NCBI GenBank assembly: GCA_001630475.1
Contig: KV419397.1
Coordinates: 565,758 to 629,757 of the forward strand
DNA from: Sistotremastrum niveocremeum HHB9708
Lineage: Eukaryota; Basidiomycota; Agaricomycetes; Sistotremastrales; Sistotremastraceae
Reading direction: 5' to 3'
Length of the DNA stretch: 64,000 bases
Program-made: the position numbers and the translations under genes
Part shown: positions 46,403-58,086 of the stretch, in pieces
Numbering within the stretch: position 1 is the first letter of the stretch
Layout of the letters: each line of letters opens with the position of its first letter
The notes under the pieces: generated by a model
What the model saw: the letters and a program-made list of their open reading frames with translations, nothing else
Told to the model about the DNA's origin: nothing
Databases searched by the model: none

Positions 46403-47546
46403 TCATGTTTCAGGAAGAGTGGCCGCACCCTCGAATAATATTGCAAGAAATTCACGGTAGAACCTGTTGCATGTATCAAGGACCTTGCCCTGAGTGATTT
46501 GTGGGCTGCTGCCCGGAGTTTCGAAAACTCGAGTTGCATTTTGTCCATGCTCAGCAAGGGCGAATAACCTGCTCAAAAACGGCACAAACGGCGCAAGAGC
46601 TGCATCGCGGTACTCTGGAGCCTCATTCAGTTCGTAGTCAATGGAAGTCCTCAAACCTCGTCTGAAGCTCAAATGGTGTACTCTGTCCTGAGAGCTGATC
46701 TCTGCAAGCCATTCTTTGCGCGATCGAGTTGGAACGAAGATGATTATCACATGGAAGATAACCCAAACAAAAGATTCCAAGTCATCCATCGCAGAGTGAG
46801 GCATTTTGAACGTGGTATCTTGAGACTTGTCGGATACAATCCACCTATGCAGAAGACGAAGTGAGAGATATGGCAGTGTGCCCTGAATAAACGTCAACGT
46901 GAGGAGATAGGTGACCGGATCGCACGCACAGATCGATGCTCAGCTCGAACGTGATCTCGATCCCACCATCGTACGACGTGGTCTGCATCGATCAACATTG
47001 CTTGGCAAAGTTTTGATGTTTCTGCAGTGACTTGGTCACCCAAGCTATCGGAGGCATCATAAGAACATGATCCTGGTTTCAAATCATAGCACTCACTCAG
47101 TAACACGGGGTCGTTGTATCGGACGTTTCAAGAGCATGATATTGCCAATACTGACGTCACGATGCAGCCACCCGCCTTTGTGCACAATGTAATGACCTAT
47201 AAAAGAAAGGTGAGAAAATACATGATATGAGCAAAGGTCCAGTCACCTACCAACAACAGTATGAGCGGTGGCTACAAATAACTGCCTAGGACCCGAGACG
47301 TTAGTGATGGGCAGACCAATCGTCCCTAAAATGGCTTGTGTGCAGCACTGTTGGTGCAGCGAGCAAGCTTTCCTCAGGGACCGACACATCGTCCGTTGCT
47401 TGATGTTCCTTATTTTCTGGTTGGGAAAGCCTCAGCTCAGCAAGCATCTTCTCGGTAAGCCTCTGAGCTTCTTTGGAATGACGTTCCAGATCTCGTATCG
47501 TTTCCGACGGAATGAAACGAGCTGTAGTTTTGCCTGAGCGTGACAA
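46403..47546 (-). pseudogene. FunK1 kinase fragment (copy B), frameshifted
   Basis: Homology to copy D begins at FIPSETIRDLERHSKEAQRL (D: FIPPGAVRDMKRWSKEAQA). It continues with IGLPITNVSGPRQLFVATAH, GGWLHRDVSIGNIMLLKRP, SKLCQAMLIDADHVVRWWDR, GTLPYLSLRLLHRWIV and MPHSAMDDLESFVWVIFHVI, ending EGAATLPET at 46403. The reading frame changes near 47340, between ESLLAAP and TQAILGTIGLPI, so the ORF is interrupted. Nothing of the N-lobe upstream of the FIPSETIRD block is found. The catalytic HRD and DAD motifs are nonetheless conserved, so decay is recent or the frame is rescued by an intron I could not identify. Confidence 0.62.
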
Positions 47547-47731
47547 GAAAGCGTTTCGCGTAGAAGCTTCGAAGGTTGAACGACAACGTGATGGCCGAAT
47601 TGCCCGATCACATCTCCGGCCCTCGAGGCATGCTGCCTCTTCTCTCGTTCGACACTATTGATCCGTTCGCTATGTAGATTAAATCAATTTGGACACATTT
47701 CTCTAAGTATAGTGCGGCGCCACAATTTCCA

Positions 47732-48417
47732 TCACCACCTATTGGGTAGGGCTTTCGAAGCCTCCGAAGCCTCAAAAAATACGGCCAAATATTTCCGGTA
47801 AAAATCACGGCACGTATCGATTCTCAGTGGGTCAATGCTTTTGCCTCGTGCACCGCTTCTTTCCATCTGTGTGGCAGCTTTGGCTCCATCGTTTGACAGG
47901 ATGACCAGCCTGGCCAGGATGGGCACGAATGGTCGCAGGGCACGCGGACACGGAGTCACACCTTCGTGCATATCGACAATGGTCCCTGCCATGCCTTTTC
48001 GATAGACACGATGACTCTGTGTGTCTTGTAGTCCGAGATTTTGGGGCCATTGAGCCATCTCTGACGTTGGAACGCGCACCATTATGATGAGAATGATGAT
48101 CCACATGAAAGATTCAAGATCCTGCAACGCTGAGTGGGGGAACGTTTGATTGTCGGAAAATGTTAATCTCCCCAGAAGCCACAAAGCCATATATGGAAGG
48201 GTTCCCTGATCCAGTGTTAGAGTCGAAATTGCGATTATCCCTGATGTAAACTCACCAGACGACCATTCGACTGGATGGGACATTGGGCATCGATATCATT
48301 CGACATCCCTTGACACCGTTTCTTTCCCAATGCCAGCTGCACACTACCAACAAAATCGATCTCAGAACCTAGCCTAGCTTTTTCTAGGGCCATTGGGGAG
48401 GGCTTGAAGAGTGACAT
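47732..48417 (-). pseudogene. FunK1 kinase C-lobe fragment (copy C)
   Basis: Only the last two exons are recognisable. The first, at 48235-48417, contains KKRCQGMSNDIDAQCPIQSN; its N-D-I-D replaces the I-D-A-D of other copies. The second reads GTLPYMALWLLGRLTFSDNQ, then FPHSALQDLESFMWIIILII and ends EASKALPNRW at 47732. The HRD catalytic loop is absent. The copy cannot encode an active kinase unless further exons lie elsewhere. It is the most diverged of the FunK1 copies. Confidence 0.6.
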
Positions 48418-48662
48418 TTGTATGAATCTGATGTCGGAGTATCCCGGCCGGGATATGCGAGCATCTTGTTCTGGAGCTGCTTCGCGAAGCTTTGTTGTCT
48501 TCGACGCTATAGTTGACCGGGACGTATTTCACATAAATTCCATCTCGCATCGAGCAGGTGCCATTTCATCCTTAAACTAGTCTCTTGTTCAGGGCTACTA
48601 CATTCAACGCTTATAGAGATCAAAAGGACTGAGAACTAGCGAGAACTATTGCCCCAATGGCA

Positions 48663-49574
48663 TCATAAATTAGTAAGATGTGCAAACTTCACGGTACGTC
48701 GACCCCGTGACGCCTCTAGACCGTTTCTACTTGGACGTATGCTATGATGAAGAACAAGCTTGAGACCAGATCCACGTAGCATGCGTGAGAACTCACCGGT
48801 CTTGGTGTTACCCAAGAATTCACAAGTCCCACCGTTAGCCTTCTGTTTGGCTTGACAGTGCGTAGCTACAAAATCGATGACACCCGCAACTAGGAAAGAA
48901 ATTTAGTTCTGATCTTGATATAAGAAGCGAGTCCACTTACGATTCTTCTTATCCCAACAATAAACTATGTCTTGGTCGACAGCTTGCAAGACGACTCGGC
49001 AACTCTTGTAGTTGAATTGATAGAAGTAGCCCTGCGTGAGAGAGAACTCTCCAGCACCCTGATTGGCTCTGTTATAAAAAACGTGTATTGTCGGTGAAAC
49101 ATCCCAAATTGCAGAGGGAGAAATTTACTTAGCAATGGCTTCGCAGTCTGGTGATGTTAGACGGGTATCAGTATACGGTGTGGCAAATAGCAGCCAGTAT
49201 TGACTTACCCTTAGGGTTCGGACCACCAGACCTATCAAATTTCAATCAGTCTTTTAGACGGGCGAATGCTCTAGACACAGCACATACCCTTTCGAACAAA
49301 CTGTCGTGCAAGGCGCACCACAGAGATCGTAGCCCCGCTTTGTTAAAGAAGTATCCAGATCTCTTGCAACGGACGCGCCGATCTCTGGAGTCCTTTTCGC
49401 GACAGCCGTCGCATTGCAGACGGTATGAGTGAGCGGTGCGCCATCGAGGATTTGAGACGAGACAAGAGTCGCCTCGGTGCCGTCGGGGCAATAGGTCGGA
49501 ACGGTCTCGAGGACTGCGGCAAAAACAGTTGAGAAAAGCGTGGCGCAAACGACGAGTGCGACGGAGAATTTCAT
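48663..49574 (-). CDS. Small secreted Cys-rich protein
   Basis: ATG at 49574 gives a signal peptide (MKFSVALVVCATLFSTVFAA). The mature part has TVPTYCPDGTEATLVSSQIL, a dibasic-rich stretch ending SLTKRGYDLCGAPCTTVCSK and, after short introns, GGPNPK, DCEAIAKANQGAGEFSLTQG, FNYKSCRVVLQAVDQDIVYC and FVATHCQAKQKANGGTC. The spacing of cysteines resembles other mushroom small secreted proteins, which often follow a KR processing site with Y-x-x-C-G-A-P-C. The C-terminus is TVKFAHLTNL with the stop at 48663; the last intron (GTGAGT donor near 48795) is optional because the frame stays open. It is about 200 residues. The role, perhaps in interaction or in the cell wall, is not known. Confidence 0.78.
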
Positions 49575-50922
49575 TGTGATATTGGCTGGGGAGGAAAGGT
49601 GGAAATTGTGTGTTTCAGAGGAGAGCTGCGAAGGAAAGCCTGGCTTGAGGGAACGAATTGAGCTGCCCGTGGTCGACTTTTATAGCGGATAAAAGGCATG
49701 AATTTCGCGGCGATAATCTCAAGTATTCTCGATATTCCCGTCATCGTCCCGAAGGTGATTAAGGTGCGTGAGAAAGGGCGATCCGATGAGTCGCGCGCTC
49801 GGACATAGCAGACCGCAGATCCCGCATCAAAATTAACCACAGCCAAAACCGAAAGCGAGTGAGAGCTATCCTGAGGGTGATCATGTAGGCTGCGCGTTTC
49901 ATTATCCTGCCAACACTGAGATTTCACTGAGATTTCCCGCTGAGTGGATATGAGGAAGGGATCTGCATGCAGGCGAAAGCGAGGTTTCTGAGGTATGACT
50001 GGGCTACTATTTCGTCCTTGTGAGATTCAAGTGACGATGCAACTGCAGCGCAAAATACGAACGTGCAATGACCCTTGATGCCAAGAGACGTCAGACCGTC
50101 CTCGCTAACAAACTTGCAGAGCTAATAGCACAGCCTCAGAAGCTATATCGGGCGCAGTAAATTGCCTTCGGCGGCGGTTTCTTCGTGATTGGATTCTGAG
50201 TCGCAACGCAAGGGAGAGACAAGGGGGCCAGGATATTTTGCCGTCTGATTTATCGCCTCGCGTTTATTTGATTGGAAGGCCGAACCGACGAGTCGCGCGT
50301 ACGAATCGAGAGCGTACATATCCTACGCGCATCACGGGTGCATTGCTTATTTCCTTGTCATGTATGGTCCCATAATGCCTGTCCAGGTTGATTTTTCCTT
50401 GCTGGACCTTATCGCCAGTCGAGTAATGAGTATTGATGTACGTCCGGATACAGGGTGAATTTGGCCTGGCAAAAGGTAGCTAGAGCAGCACTCAAGAGGA
50501 GGGTATGAGATGCCATGCGCGCGTACGATGTTGATGCATTCTTATCCATAAGGATCGGTGTGCCACCAGAGACCCAGCCTGAGAGCGGTATAGCGAGATA
50601 CTCTCCTGCAGCCTTGCTGCCAGTCATGCCAGAAAATGAGACCGCTGAAAGACATTGACGCATGCATGGATTGATGGGTATGGTCGTCAAGTAATGCGCA
50701 GATGCTCTGTGCGTCTTGCTCGTCGCCATAGCTCAAAAGTCGTCGGTTCGAGAGTTGGGCCAGTGGTCGGCACCCCGGCCGCGTCACGGAGAAGCCGAAG
50801 CCCGCTCGGCTCGGCTTTGTAGCTTCTACTTTTTGCTTCCAGCATGTATCGACAAAATCGACGAGCCTTGTCTCAGGCTACCTAGAGCACGTCCAGCCGT
50901 GGCTTCACCGACCAACTGAGAG
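49575..50922. other. Intergenic, 1.35 kb
   Basis: No gene is recognised; short open frames on both strands have no domains. It separates divergently oriented genes (secreted protein to the left, MFS copy 2 to the right) and should contain both promoters. Confidence 0.4.
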
Positions 50923-52852
50923 ATGTCTTCAGGCGTAAACGTTGAGGCAGGCCCTTCCAGGACGGCCAGCGAACCCCATGCAGTCGAGCAGATTGAACTG
51001 CAAGTTGTAGAGCAGACGCAGAGTCCACCTGAACCTGCTACACCTCGTAGTCATGAGCGATATTCAGTCTACAACAGGCGTGAAAAATGGTTTCTGGTCT
51101 GTCTCGCAAGTCTATCTGCTCTGCTCAGGTGTGGATTTTGCTATGGCACTTGTTCTATAGCGCTGAGATCTACATGATCCCAGTCCCTTGACGGCGAATA
51201 TATATTTCCCCGCTCTCCCTTTACTCGCATCAGAGTTTCATAAGTCCCTGGAGTTGATCAATCTGACAGTAACGGGTTATATGGTATTTCAGGGCATCGG
51301 TGCGCACCCAAATTTTGGCTATCTTTCTTTCATATTCAACATTTCGTAGCCCCGGCTTTTTGGGCCCCTATCGCTGATCGATATGGGCGCAGACTCGTCT
51401 TCATCATGTGCCTGTCGACGCTCTGCCTCTCCTGCGTTGGTCTGGCGCTGACGCCGACCAATGCCTACTGGCTCCTTCTCCTTTTACGATGTCTACAAGC
51501 AGCGGGGAGCGCCAGTACTGTCGCAATCTCTGCAGGGTTGATAGTAGACATCGCTGAACCATCTGAGCGCGGCGGGTTCCTGGGGCTCTATATCATCGTA
51601 TGGTGGATCTGTACCCTTCACATTCGCCTCTGATTAGAATGCATACAGGGGCCAACGGCAGGCCCGACTTTTGGACCAGTAGTTGGAGGTGCTCTGAGCG
51701 GAAATCTGGGCTGGAGATCGATTTTCTGGTTTATGTGCATCTTCTCGGGATGCGTCCTGATCATCATCATTCTGTCGGTTTTGTTCCTCTGGTCTTTTCG
51801 TGCACGTCTTTATGCCTCACTCTCAGTGTGCTGCCTGAAACTCTTCGAAGTCTAGTCGGGGACGGATCTATCCCCGCTCCTCGTTTCCTCAGACCCGTCA
51901 TTCGATTCGGAAACCATGCAAATGGTGACAACTCCCGCCGACCTCCCCGAAAAGAATGGGCAAACCCTGCACGTCTATTCGTCAATCCAGACATTGTCCT
52001 CGTCCTCGTGCCTACAGCTATTGTCTCCGCGGTATTCTATGGCGTTTCGACCACCATTTCTATCTTGTTCCAAAAAACCTATCCCTTCTTATCCGAGACC
52101 GACATCGGTTTGTGCTATGTTGCCATCGGAGGAGGTTGCATCCCAGGCTCATACGTGACCGGAAAGTTGCTAGACAGGGCATATAAGGCCGCTGAGAATG
52201 ACTATAAAGCGAAAAAGGCTCAGAATTCTTCAGATCAGCAAGGGAACCAGACTGAGAAGTCGCCATTCGAGCAAAAGATGGACATCGATTTTCCGTTAGA
52301 GCGTGCTCGGCTTCAGATGATGCCCTTGAATCTTGCTGTTTTTGTCGCGTGCACTATCGGATACGGATGGTGTTTAGAGGCTGGCGTTCATTTGTCTGTC
52401 CCTCTCATTTTGTCTTTCTTCAGTAAGCCTTTCAATATCTTCAACGACTTTCTTCCTTATGTCGATCTTAGTCGGATGAACATCAATCGCTGTCATCAAC
52501 ATGTCCCAAACGTTGATCATGGATCTCTTTCCGGCCCAAGGCTCTTCAATCACTGCATCCGTATGTGTAGCGCCACATGCCAAAAGGCCCGCTAACAGAT
52601 AATCACTAGAACAATTTGATTCGATGTACAACAGGTGCCGTCCTCGTAGCGGTCGAACAGCTAGTTATTGACGCTGTCAATCCTGGATGGACATTCGTCA
52701 TCTTCGGTGGTCTTTGTGTGGTTACGTATCCTATGATCCAGTACGAGATGATACGCGGTCCTCAATTTCGAGAACGAAGGATGAAGCGATTAGCAGAGAA
52801 GGTCAACAAAGAAGCTGAAGCTCAGGCAGAGAAGGAAGCACGGAATCCTTGA
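50923..52852 (+). CDS. DHA1-type MFS drug/proton antiporter (copy 2)
   Basis: This paralogue has the same exon pattern as copy 1. ATG at 50923 gives MSSGVNVEAGPSRTASEPHA; the cytosolic tail ends YSVYNRREKWFLVCLASLSA. Motif A is DRYGRRLV without the extra Tyr. Other blocks are VGLALTPTNAYWLLLLLRCL, the splice-restored GPTAGPTFGPVVGGALSGNL, VLPETLRSLVGDGSIPAPRF, VFYGVSTTISILFQKTYPFL and DIGLCYVAIGGGCIPGSYVT. The C-terminus is VNPGWTFVIFGGLCVVTYPM and ends EKEARNP at 52852. It has about seven exons and 515 residues. By eye it is closer to copy 1 than to copy 3. It is a plasma-membrane exporter with unknown substrate. Confidence 0.9.
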
Positions 52853-53257
52853 TGGTATATTAGGAATAGATTACCAGTTATTTTCCTACCTGGTTGCCAC
52901 TAGAGGGGAGATCACATTTCGTTCTTTTCGCTCGTTTGGGCTACTCTATAACGCTTTTCGAACATATCGATAGAGATGAGAAACCTTTATCGCAGACTCC
53001 TTCGATTATTTAAGTAGGAGAGTTCAAGTTAACAGTATGCCTCTTGGGAAATGGGCGTCGTTCGGGGATTCTTTCGGAAGGCCGAACTCCTTTCTTGCTT
53101 CCATGACCGCCCCATTGGGCTCGCATTTCCAGAGCGAAATGGTCTACCAGTGCCCTTGGGAGAGTTCTCACAAAACCCGCACCTTATGAGTCGAGTTCGG
53201 AAAACCCTGTCGAAGGTGACCTATTCCCTGTCCGACCTTGCCAGGATCCAGCTGAAG

Positions 53258-55087
53258 ATGGCCAATTCAGGTGGCGACGTCGAGTCAGGCTCTTCCTCCA
53301 GCAACGGCGACCCAGATCTCAAATTAGATACGGAAACCTGCCAGAACCAGCCTCAGAAAGCGGAGCCATATTCAATCTATACGAAACGCGAGAAATGGTT
53401 TCTGGTCGCGCTCGGGAGTTTTGCGTGCCTCCTCAGGTGAGTTCGGCTTTCGACTTTATACAGAAATTTCTTGATGCCACTTCAGCCCTCTGACGTCCAA
53501 TATATACCTTCCGGTCCTACCTCTACTTTCATTGGAATTTCACAAGTCCGTGGAACTGATAAACTTGACCGTGACAAGCTACATGGTCTTGCAAGGCGTC
53601 GGTATGCTACAACGCCAGTCATACGACGCTATTCGTTGATGAATATCCAGCTCCTGTCTTCTGGGCACCTATCGCTGACCGATACGGGAGACGAATCGTA
53701 TTCATTCTGTGCCTCGCAACCTTGTCCCTATCCTGCGTCGGATTAGCGCTTACACCTACGAGCGCTTATTGGCTTCTTCTGCTTTTGCGATGCTTTCAAG
53801 CGGCCGGAAGTGCTAGCACAGTGGCCGTTTCGGCAGGTCTGATACTTGACATTGCAGAGCCATCTGAGCGCGGAAGCTTCATCGGAATCTATAGCTTGGG
53901 TCCCATGGCAGGTCCTGCCTTTGGTCCCGTCATTGGTGGAGCACTGGGCGGAAGTTTGGGCTGGAGATCTATATTCTGGTTTATGTGTATATTGGCCGGC
54001 TGTATATTGATACTCATTGTTCTGTAAGTTGACCTTTTCCCCTCGTGTACTCCTGCTCATGATTCAATTCAGTGCACTCCCCGAGACCCTCCGAAGTCTT
54101 GTCGGAAATGGGTCGATTCAGCCTCCTCGTCTCCTCAGGATTCCGATCCGGCTAGGTGCAAAATTCAACTACGATTTACCTTATAATCCTCCCAAGAAGC
54201 CGTGGTCCAATCCATTCCGACTGCTGTTTAATGCGGACGTCTTGCTTGTGATTGTCCCCAACGCTATCACCACTGCCGTATACTCTAGTGTGGTCACGAC
54301 GATCTCCATCCTATTTCAGAGTACCTATCCGTTCCTCACTCAGACAGATCTTGGTTTGTGTTACCTTGCTGTAGGCGGAGGTTGTGCAATTGGTGCATGG
54401 GTCAATGGTAGACTCTTAGATCGAGCCTACCGATCTGCTGAGCGCGAATACGAAGCTAAGAAGTCTCAAACAGTCTCTGATGGCAAGGAACATTCCGCGA
54501 CATCAACCCTGGAACGAAAGCTGGACCCCGAGTTCCCATTAGAACGTGCACGATTGCAGATGATTCCCGCAAATCTTGCAGTGTTCATTGCTTGCACCAT
54601 AGGTTACGGGTGGTGTGTAGAAGCGGCCGTTCATATATCCGCACCTTTGATTCTGTCATTCTTCAGTAAGTGATGGTCATCTCTCGAGCAAGCCCCTTTT
54701 AATTTTTCCTAATCAGTCGGGTGGTCGCTTATCTCCACGTCGAACACAATCCAGACTTTCATCCTGGATCTTTTCCCTCGAGAAGGATCTTCTATTACTG
54801 CAACCGTATGTGTCTTCTCCCCAGTACCAATCTCACTTATCAATCCTTTGGTATAGAATAACATGATCCGTTGGACTTTGAGTGCAGTCTTGGTGGCCTG
54901 TGAAGAACTCATCATTGACGCACTCAATCCTGGGTGGACGTTCACCATATACGGAGCTATCTGCGTGTTTGCGTACCCAATGCTCTACTACGAAATGATC
55001 CGCGGCCACCGATTCCGTGGACGAAGGAAAGAGAAAACAGCGATCAGAGTAGCGAAGGGTTGGGAAGCGGCGGTGAGGGCGAGATAG
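53258..55087 (+). CDS. DHA1-type MFS drug/proton antiporter (copy 3)
   Basis: The start ATG at 53258 (MANSGGDVESGSSSSNGDPD) gives an N-terminus of paralogue length; an in-frame ATG at 53051 would add 69 residues without support. The tail ends YSIYTKREKWFLVALGSFAC. Next are PLTSNIYLPVLPLLSLEFHK, DRYGRRIVFILCLATLSLSC, VGLALTPTSAYWLLLLLRCF and GPMAGPAFGPVIGGALGGSL. ALPETLRSLVGNGSIQPPRL and VYSSVVTTISILFQSTYPFL follow, and the C-terminus is LNPGWTFTIYGAICVFAYPM, ending RVAKGWEAAVRAR. The second intracellular loop differs most from copies 1 and 2. It is about 510 residues. Copies 2 and 3 are adjacent and in the same direction, with 405 bp between them. Confidence 0.88.
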
Positions 55088-55465
55088 GTGGTGTAATAGT
55101 ATGCGAATACATTTGTGAAGCTCTTGTCGTAGGAAACGTCGCGTTCAAGCTTCCACAAGAGAGGTTGATCGGTCGATTCGCAAATTAAAGCATCTACTTT
55201 AGAACATGTCACTTTCACCATCGTGGGCGTGAGCAGTCCCATGTCCAACTCCGAGCTGATATCTACATATGTATGCGAATATGTCCAGACTCACGCCATG
55301 TGCACACACATCAAAGTCGCTCGTCATCGCGTCAGGCTGTATCGATGATATCTCACCGACCAAACGACTGTCGTCAGTGTCATGAAAAGGTACTGTTTTT
55401 GACCAATATGTATATAGAACTCGTTGAACGCCCAAGTTTGATGTATTGCATCTAGGAACTTGTAT

Positions 55466-58086
55466 CTACCAAGTTTCAGGGAGAGATTCAGATGCAGCGA
55501 ACAAGACGTTAAGATATTTTTTATAATATCCCTTGCATGTCTCTATGACACGATCCTTAGTGAGTTGGTTCGTAGACGCAAGTTGCTCGAGGGTTCGGGC
55601 ATCCTTGGCTCCTGCACGTGAGAGAGAGAAGAGCTCAGTCAAGAAAGGGACAAATGGGAGCATGTTTTGATCCCTAGGCGAGTCCCATTCGGCGTCCTGG
55701 TCGAAGCGGCCTCGCATGGCGAAGCGAAACGCATAGTGTGCGCCTTGTTTGGGTTCACTCAGCTGCTGGAGCCATAGTTCTTGCCTTGAGAACTTGACTT
55801 TCAGCAAAATGACGTGTAAGATGACCCAGACGCAGGATTCCAGGTCGTCCATCACCGAGTGCGGGACCTTGTTATTATCGGACCAGGTCCAGACGTCCAG
55901 GAGGCGGAGTGACAGATATGGGAGAGTTCCCTATAGTTTTCGAGCACATGTCAATTGGGGAGGATTAGACGATTGAAACTCTGACTCACGGAACGATGTT
56001 CAGATCTGATGCCTGTCTTGCCCCACCATCTTATTACATGATCCGCGTCAATGAGCATTCCTTCACAAAGCTGGGCAGTCCGCTCAGCGATGTCTTCGCC
56101 CAATCTAGAAAATATAAGTTATAAGACATGCCGTGAGGAAAGTCAAGTACTCACGCCGTGACAATTGCGCGTTCCTCGGGAGTTTCCAGAAGCATGATAT
56201 TGCCGATACTAACATCGCGCTGCAGCCACCCTTCATCGAAAATATTGAAGTGACCTGATAAGCAACCAGTGAGTCCGAGACAAAGAGCATACAGGTTTGA
56301 GTACTGACCTATCATAGAATGGGCAACCGCACGAAACAAAGCTCTTGGGCTTGGAGCGTCTTCTATAGGCAGGCCGACTGTTTCCATGATAGTTTGAGTA
56401 TGGAATCGAACTTCTGGCGGGAATGGTGATTCCATCTCTGTCTCGCTCTGCTCCGCCTGCGTTGCTACGCCCTGTGCTTCACCAGGTTTTTGTTCTTCGA
56501 CTCGGCGATCCAGAGCAATCTGGGCTTGTGCTTCTTTAGACCACCTTTTCATGTCCCGTACTGCGCCTGGCGGAATGAATAATTCCGTAGAATCATCTTT
56601 CAGAGGGTCGCTGGTCAGTTTGATCTTGTCGGACTCGATGATCTTCGGCACTCCAAATTTGCCGCTTACTGCCCTCAGACATTCCCCTTCGTTAAGCCGC
56701 GTGGCTGGACTCCAGGACTTCTTGACGACAACCTTTGGAGGCAGTGAAATCGGTTCTGCCTCTTAGTTAGAACATTCAAAGTGTCACACGCAAAATCAAG
56801 TGAATACACTCACTCGCTTTTTTATCTCTCTTCTCTTGAAGCCGAGGAGACCTGCGTGTGGGAGGGTCACGCTTCTCATTCTCTAACTTCAATTCTGCAA
56901 AGGGAAAGTGATCAGCAGTAGCAATGGATGCAGATGAAGTCGGGTGCTGCTCACCAGCTAGAGCCCTGGCTAGTTTCTCCGCCTGTTTTTTAGACTCCTC
57001 AGAAGGATATGGGTCTTCCCTCCATTCTTCAACGTCTGTTGCTCGCCCAAGGATACAGGAACGGTAGACAAGACTCTTCGAGAAGATATAGTGTTGAAGG
57101 AATGAATGAGATTTGCGTGACGCATCGTATCCGGCTCTCTCCTCATTCGGAATCGACCTGATACCAGCAAGGATACGCACGAGCCGCTCAAGTCCTTCCT
57201 CCGTGTTAAGCGAGACCTCTTCCGTACGAGTACATCCGGCTCGGTGATAGACCGCCAGAGTCAGTTTCCAATCTTCCTGGTTGAACAGAAGGGCTATCGA
57301 GAAGCGTCGACGAAGGCCCAGATCTACGTTGGGCTCCTCTAGCATGCATCGCGCATACGTCGCGCTTTGCGTGAATAGCTTTGCCCAACTCTTCTTGACT
57401 TCGATGACAACGTCGAAGTCAGACCATCGACAGAGAGCCCATTGTAGAACCTCGCGAGCGCACAAGATAAGGTCAGGTTTGAGCGGGTGCTTGGACCCGG
57501 TCCAAGCTTTAAGATTGCCTGGCGGACGTACTCTCTTATCGTAGATCGCGCAGGCCTGGGATTTGAAGAATATGGATGTGAGGGACGGGTCCTTCTTCTC
57601 GATTTGTCGTTCGACCTGGTCGAGGATACACTGAATCAGCGTCACGAAATGACAATAATGGTCTCGCTCCTTGGCACTGGCTGGCGGCCATTCGGCCAAG
57701 GTCGGCACCTGCTCTGCTTTGGGAGGCGGGTCGAAGACGTCGGCACCCCCTTCCTCCTTCTTCTTTGGTTTTGGCGTCTGGAGTATCAAAGGAGACTGTC
57801 CGGGCCTGAGTTGGAAAGTGTTTCTGAGCTCTGAGGAGTTGCGGACGGCCACGACGATGTCGTCATCCACAGGGAACATTCCATCGAGGATTTTGTTCGA
57901 GATCCAGTACGAGCCGTCCAGCTCTGAAGCGAGAGCAGCTTGCATGTGCTCCTGGTCGAGCACTTCAAGTCTACGAAAATGGCCGCTGGAGAATTTGAAT
58001 GGAGTGTGCTCGGTGGTGTAGCTCGCGCTGCGTTTGGCGGCGGAGGCAACAGTGGGGGCGTCGGGGGGAGGGTGAGGGGAAGCCAT
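55466..58086 (-). CDS. FunK1 protein kinase (copy D, full length)
   Basis: This is a predicted Ser/Thr-type protein kinase of the fungal FunK1 family and the only copy here with all parts. ATG at 58086 gives MASPHPPPDAPTVASAAKRS. The family N-terminal region (FKSQACAIYDKRVRPPGNLK, FDVVIEVKKSWAKLFTQS) and a long middle lead into the N-lobe (VVVKKSWSPATRLNEGECLR, FGVPKIIESDKIK). C-lobe motifs are IFDEGWLQRDVSIGNIMLLE, LCEGMLIDADHVIRWWGKTG, GTLPYLSLRLLDVWTWSDNN and DDLESCVWVILHVILL, ending LFAASESLPETW. The catalytic loop reads QRD, so the usual His of HRD is replaced by Gln; the Asp is kept. About five exons give roughly 800 residues. Role unknown; FunK1 expansion in mushrooms has been linked to multicellularity. 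Confidence 0.8.

Noticed and set aside
53051-53257. Upstream in-frame ATG of MFS copy 3
   Set aside because: It would add 69 residues absent in copies 1 and 2; the sequence there looks like a 5' UTR.
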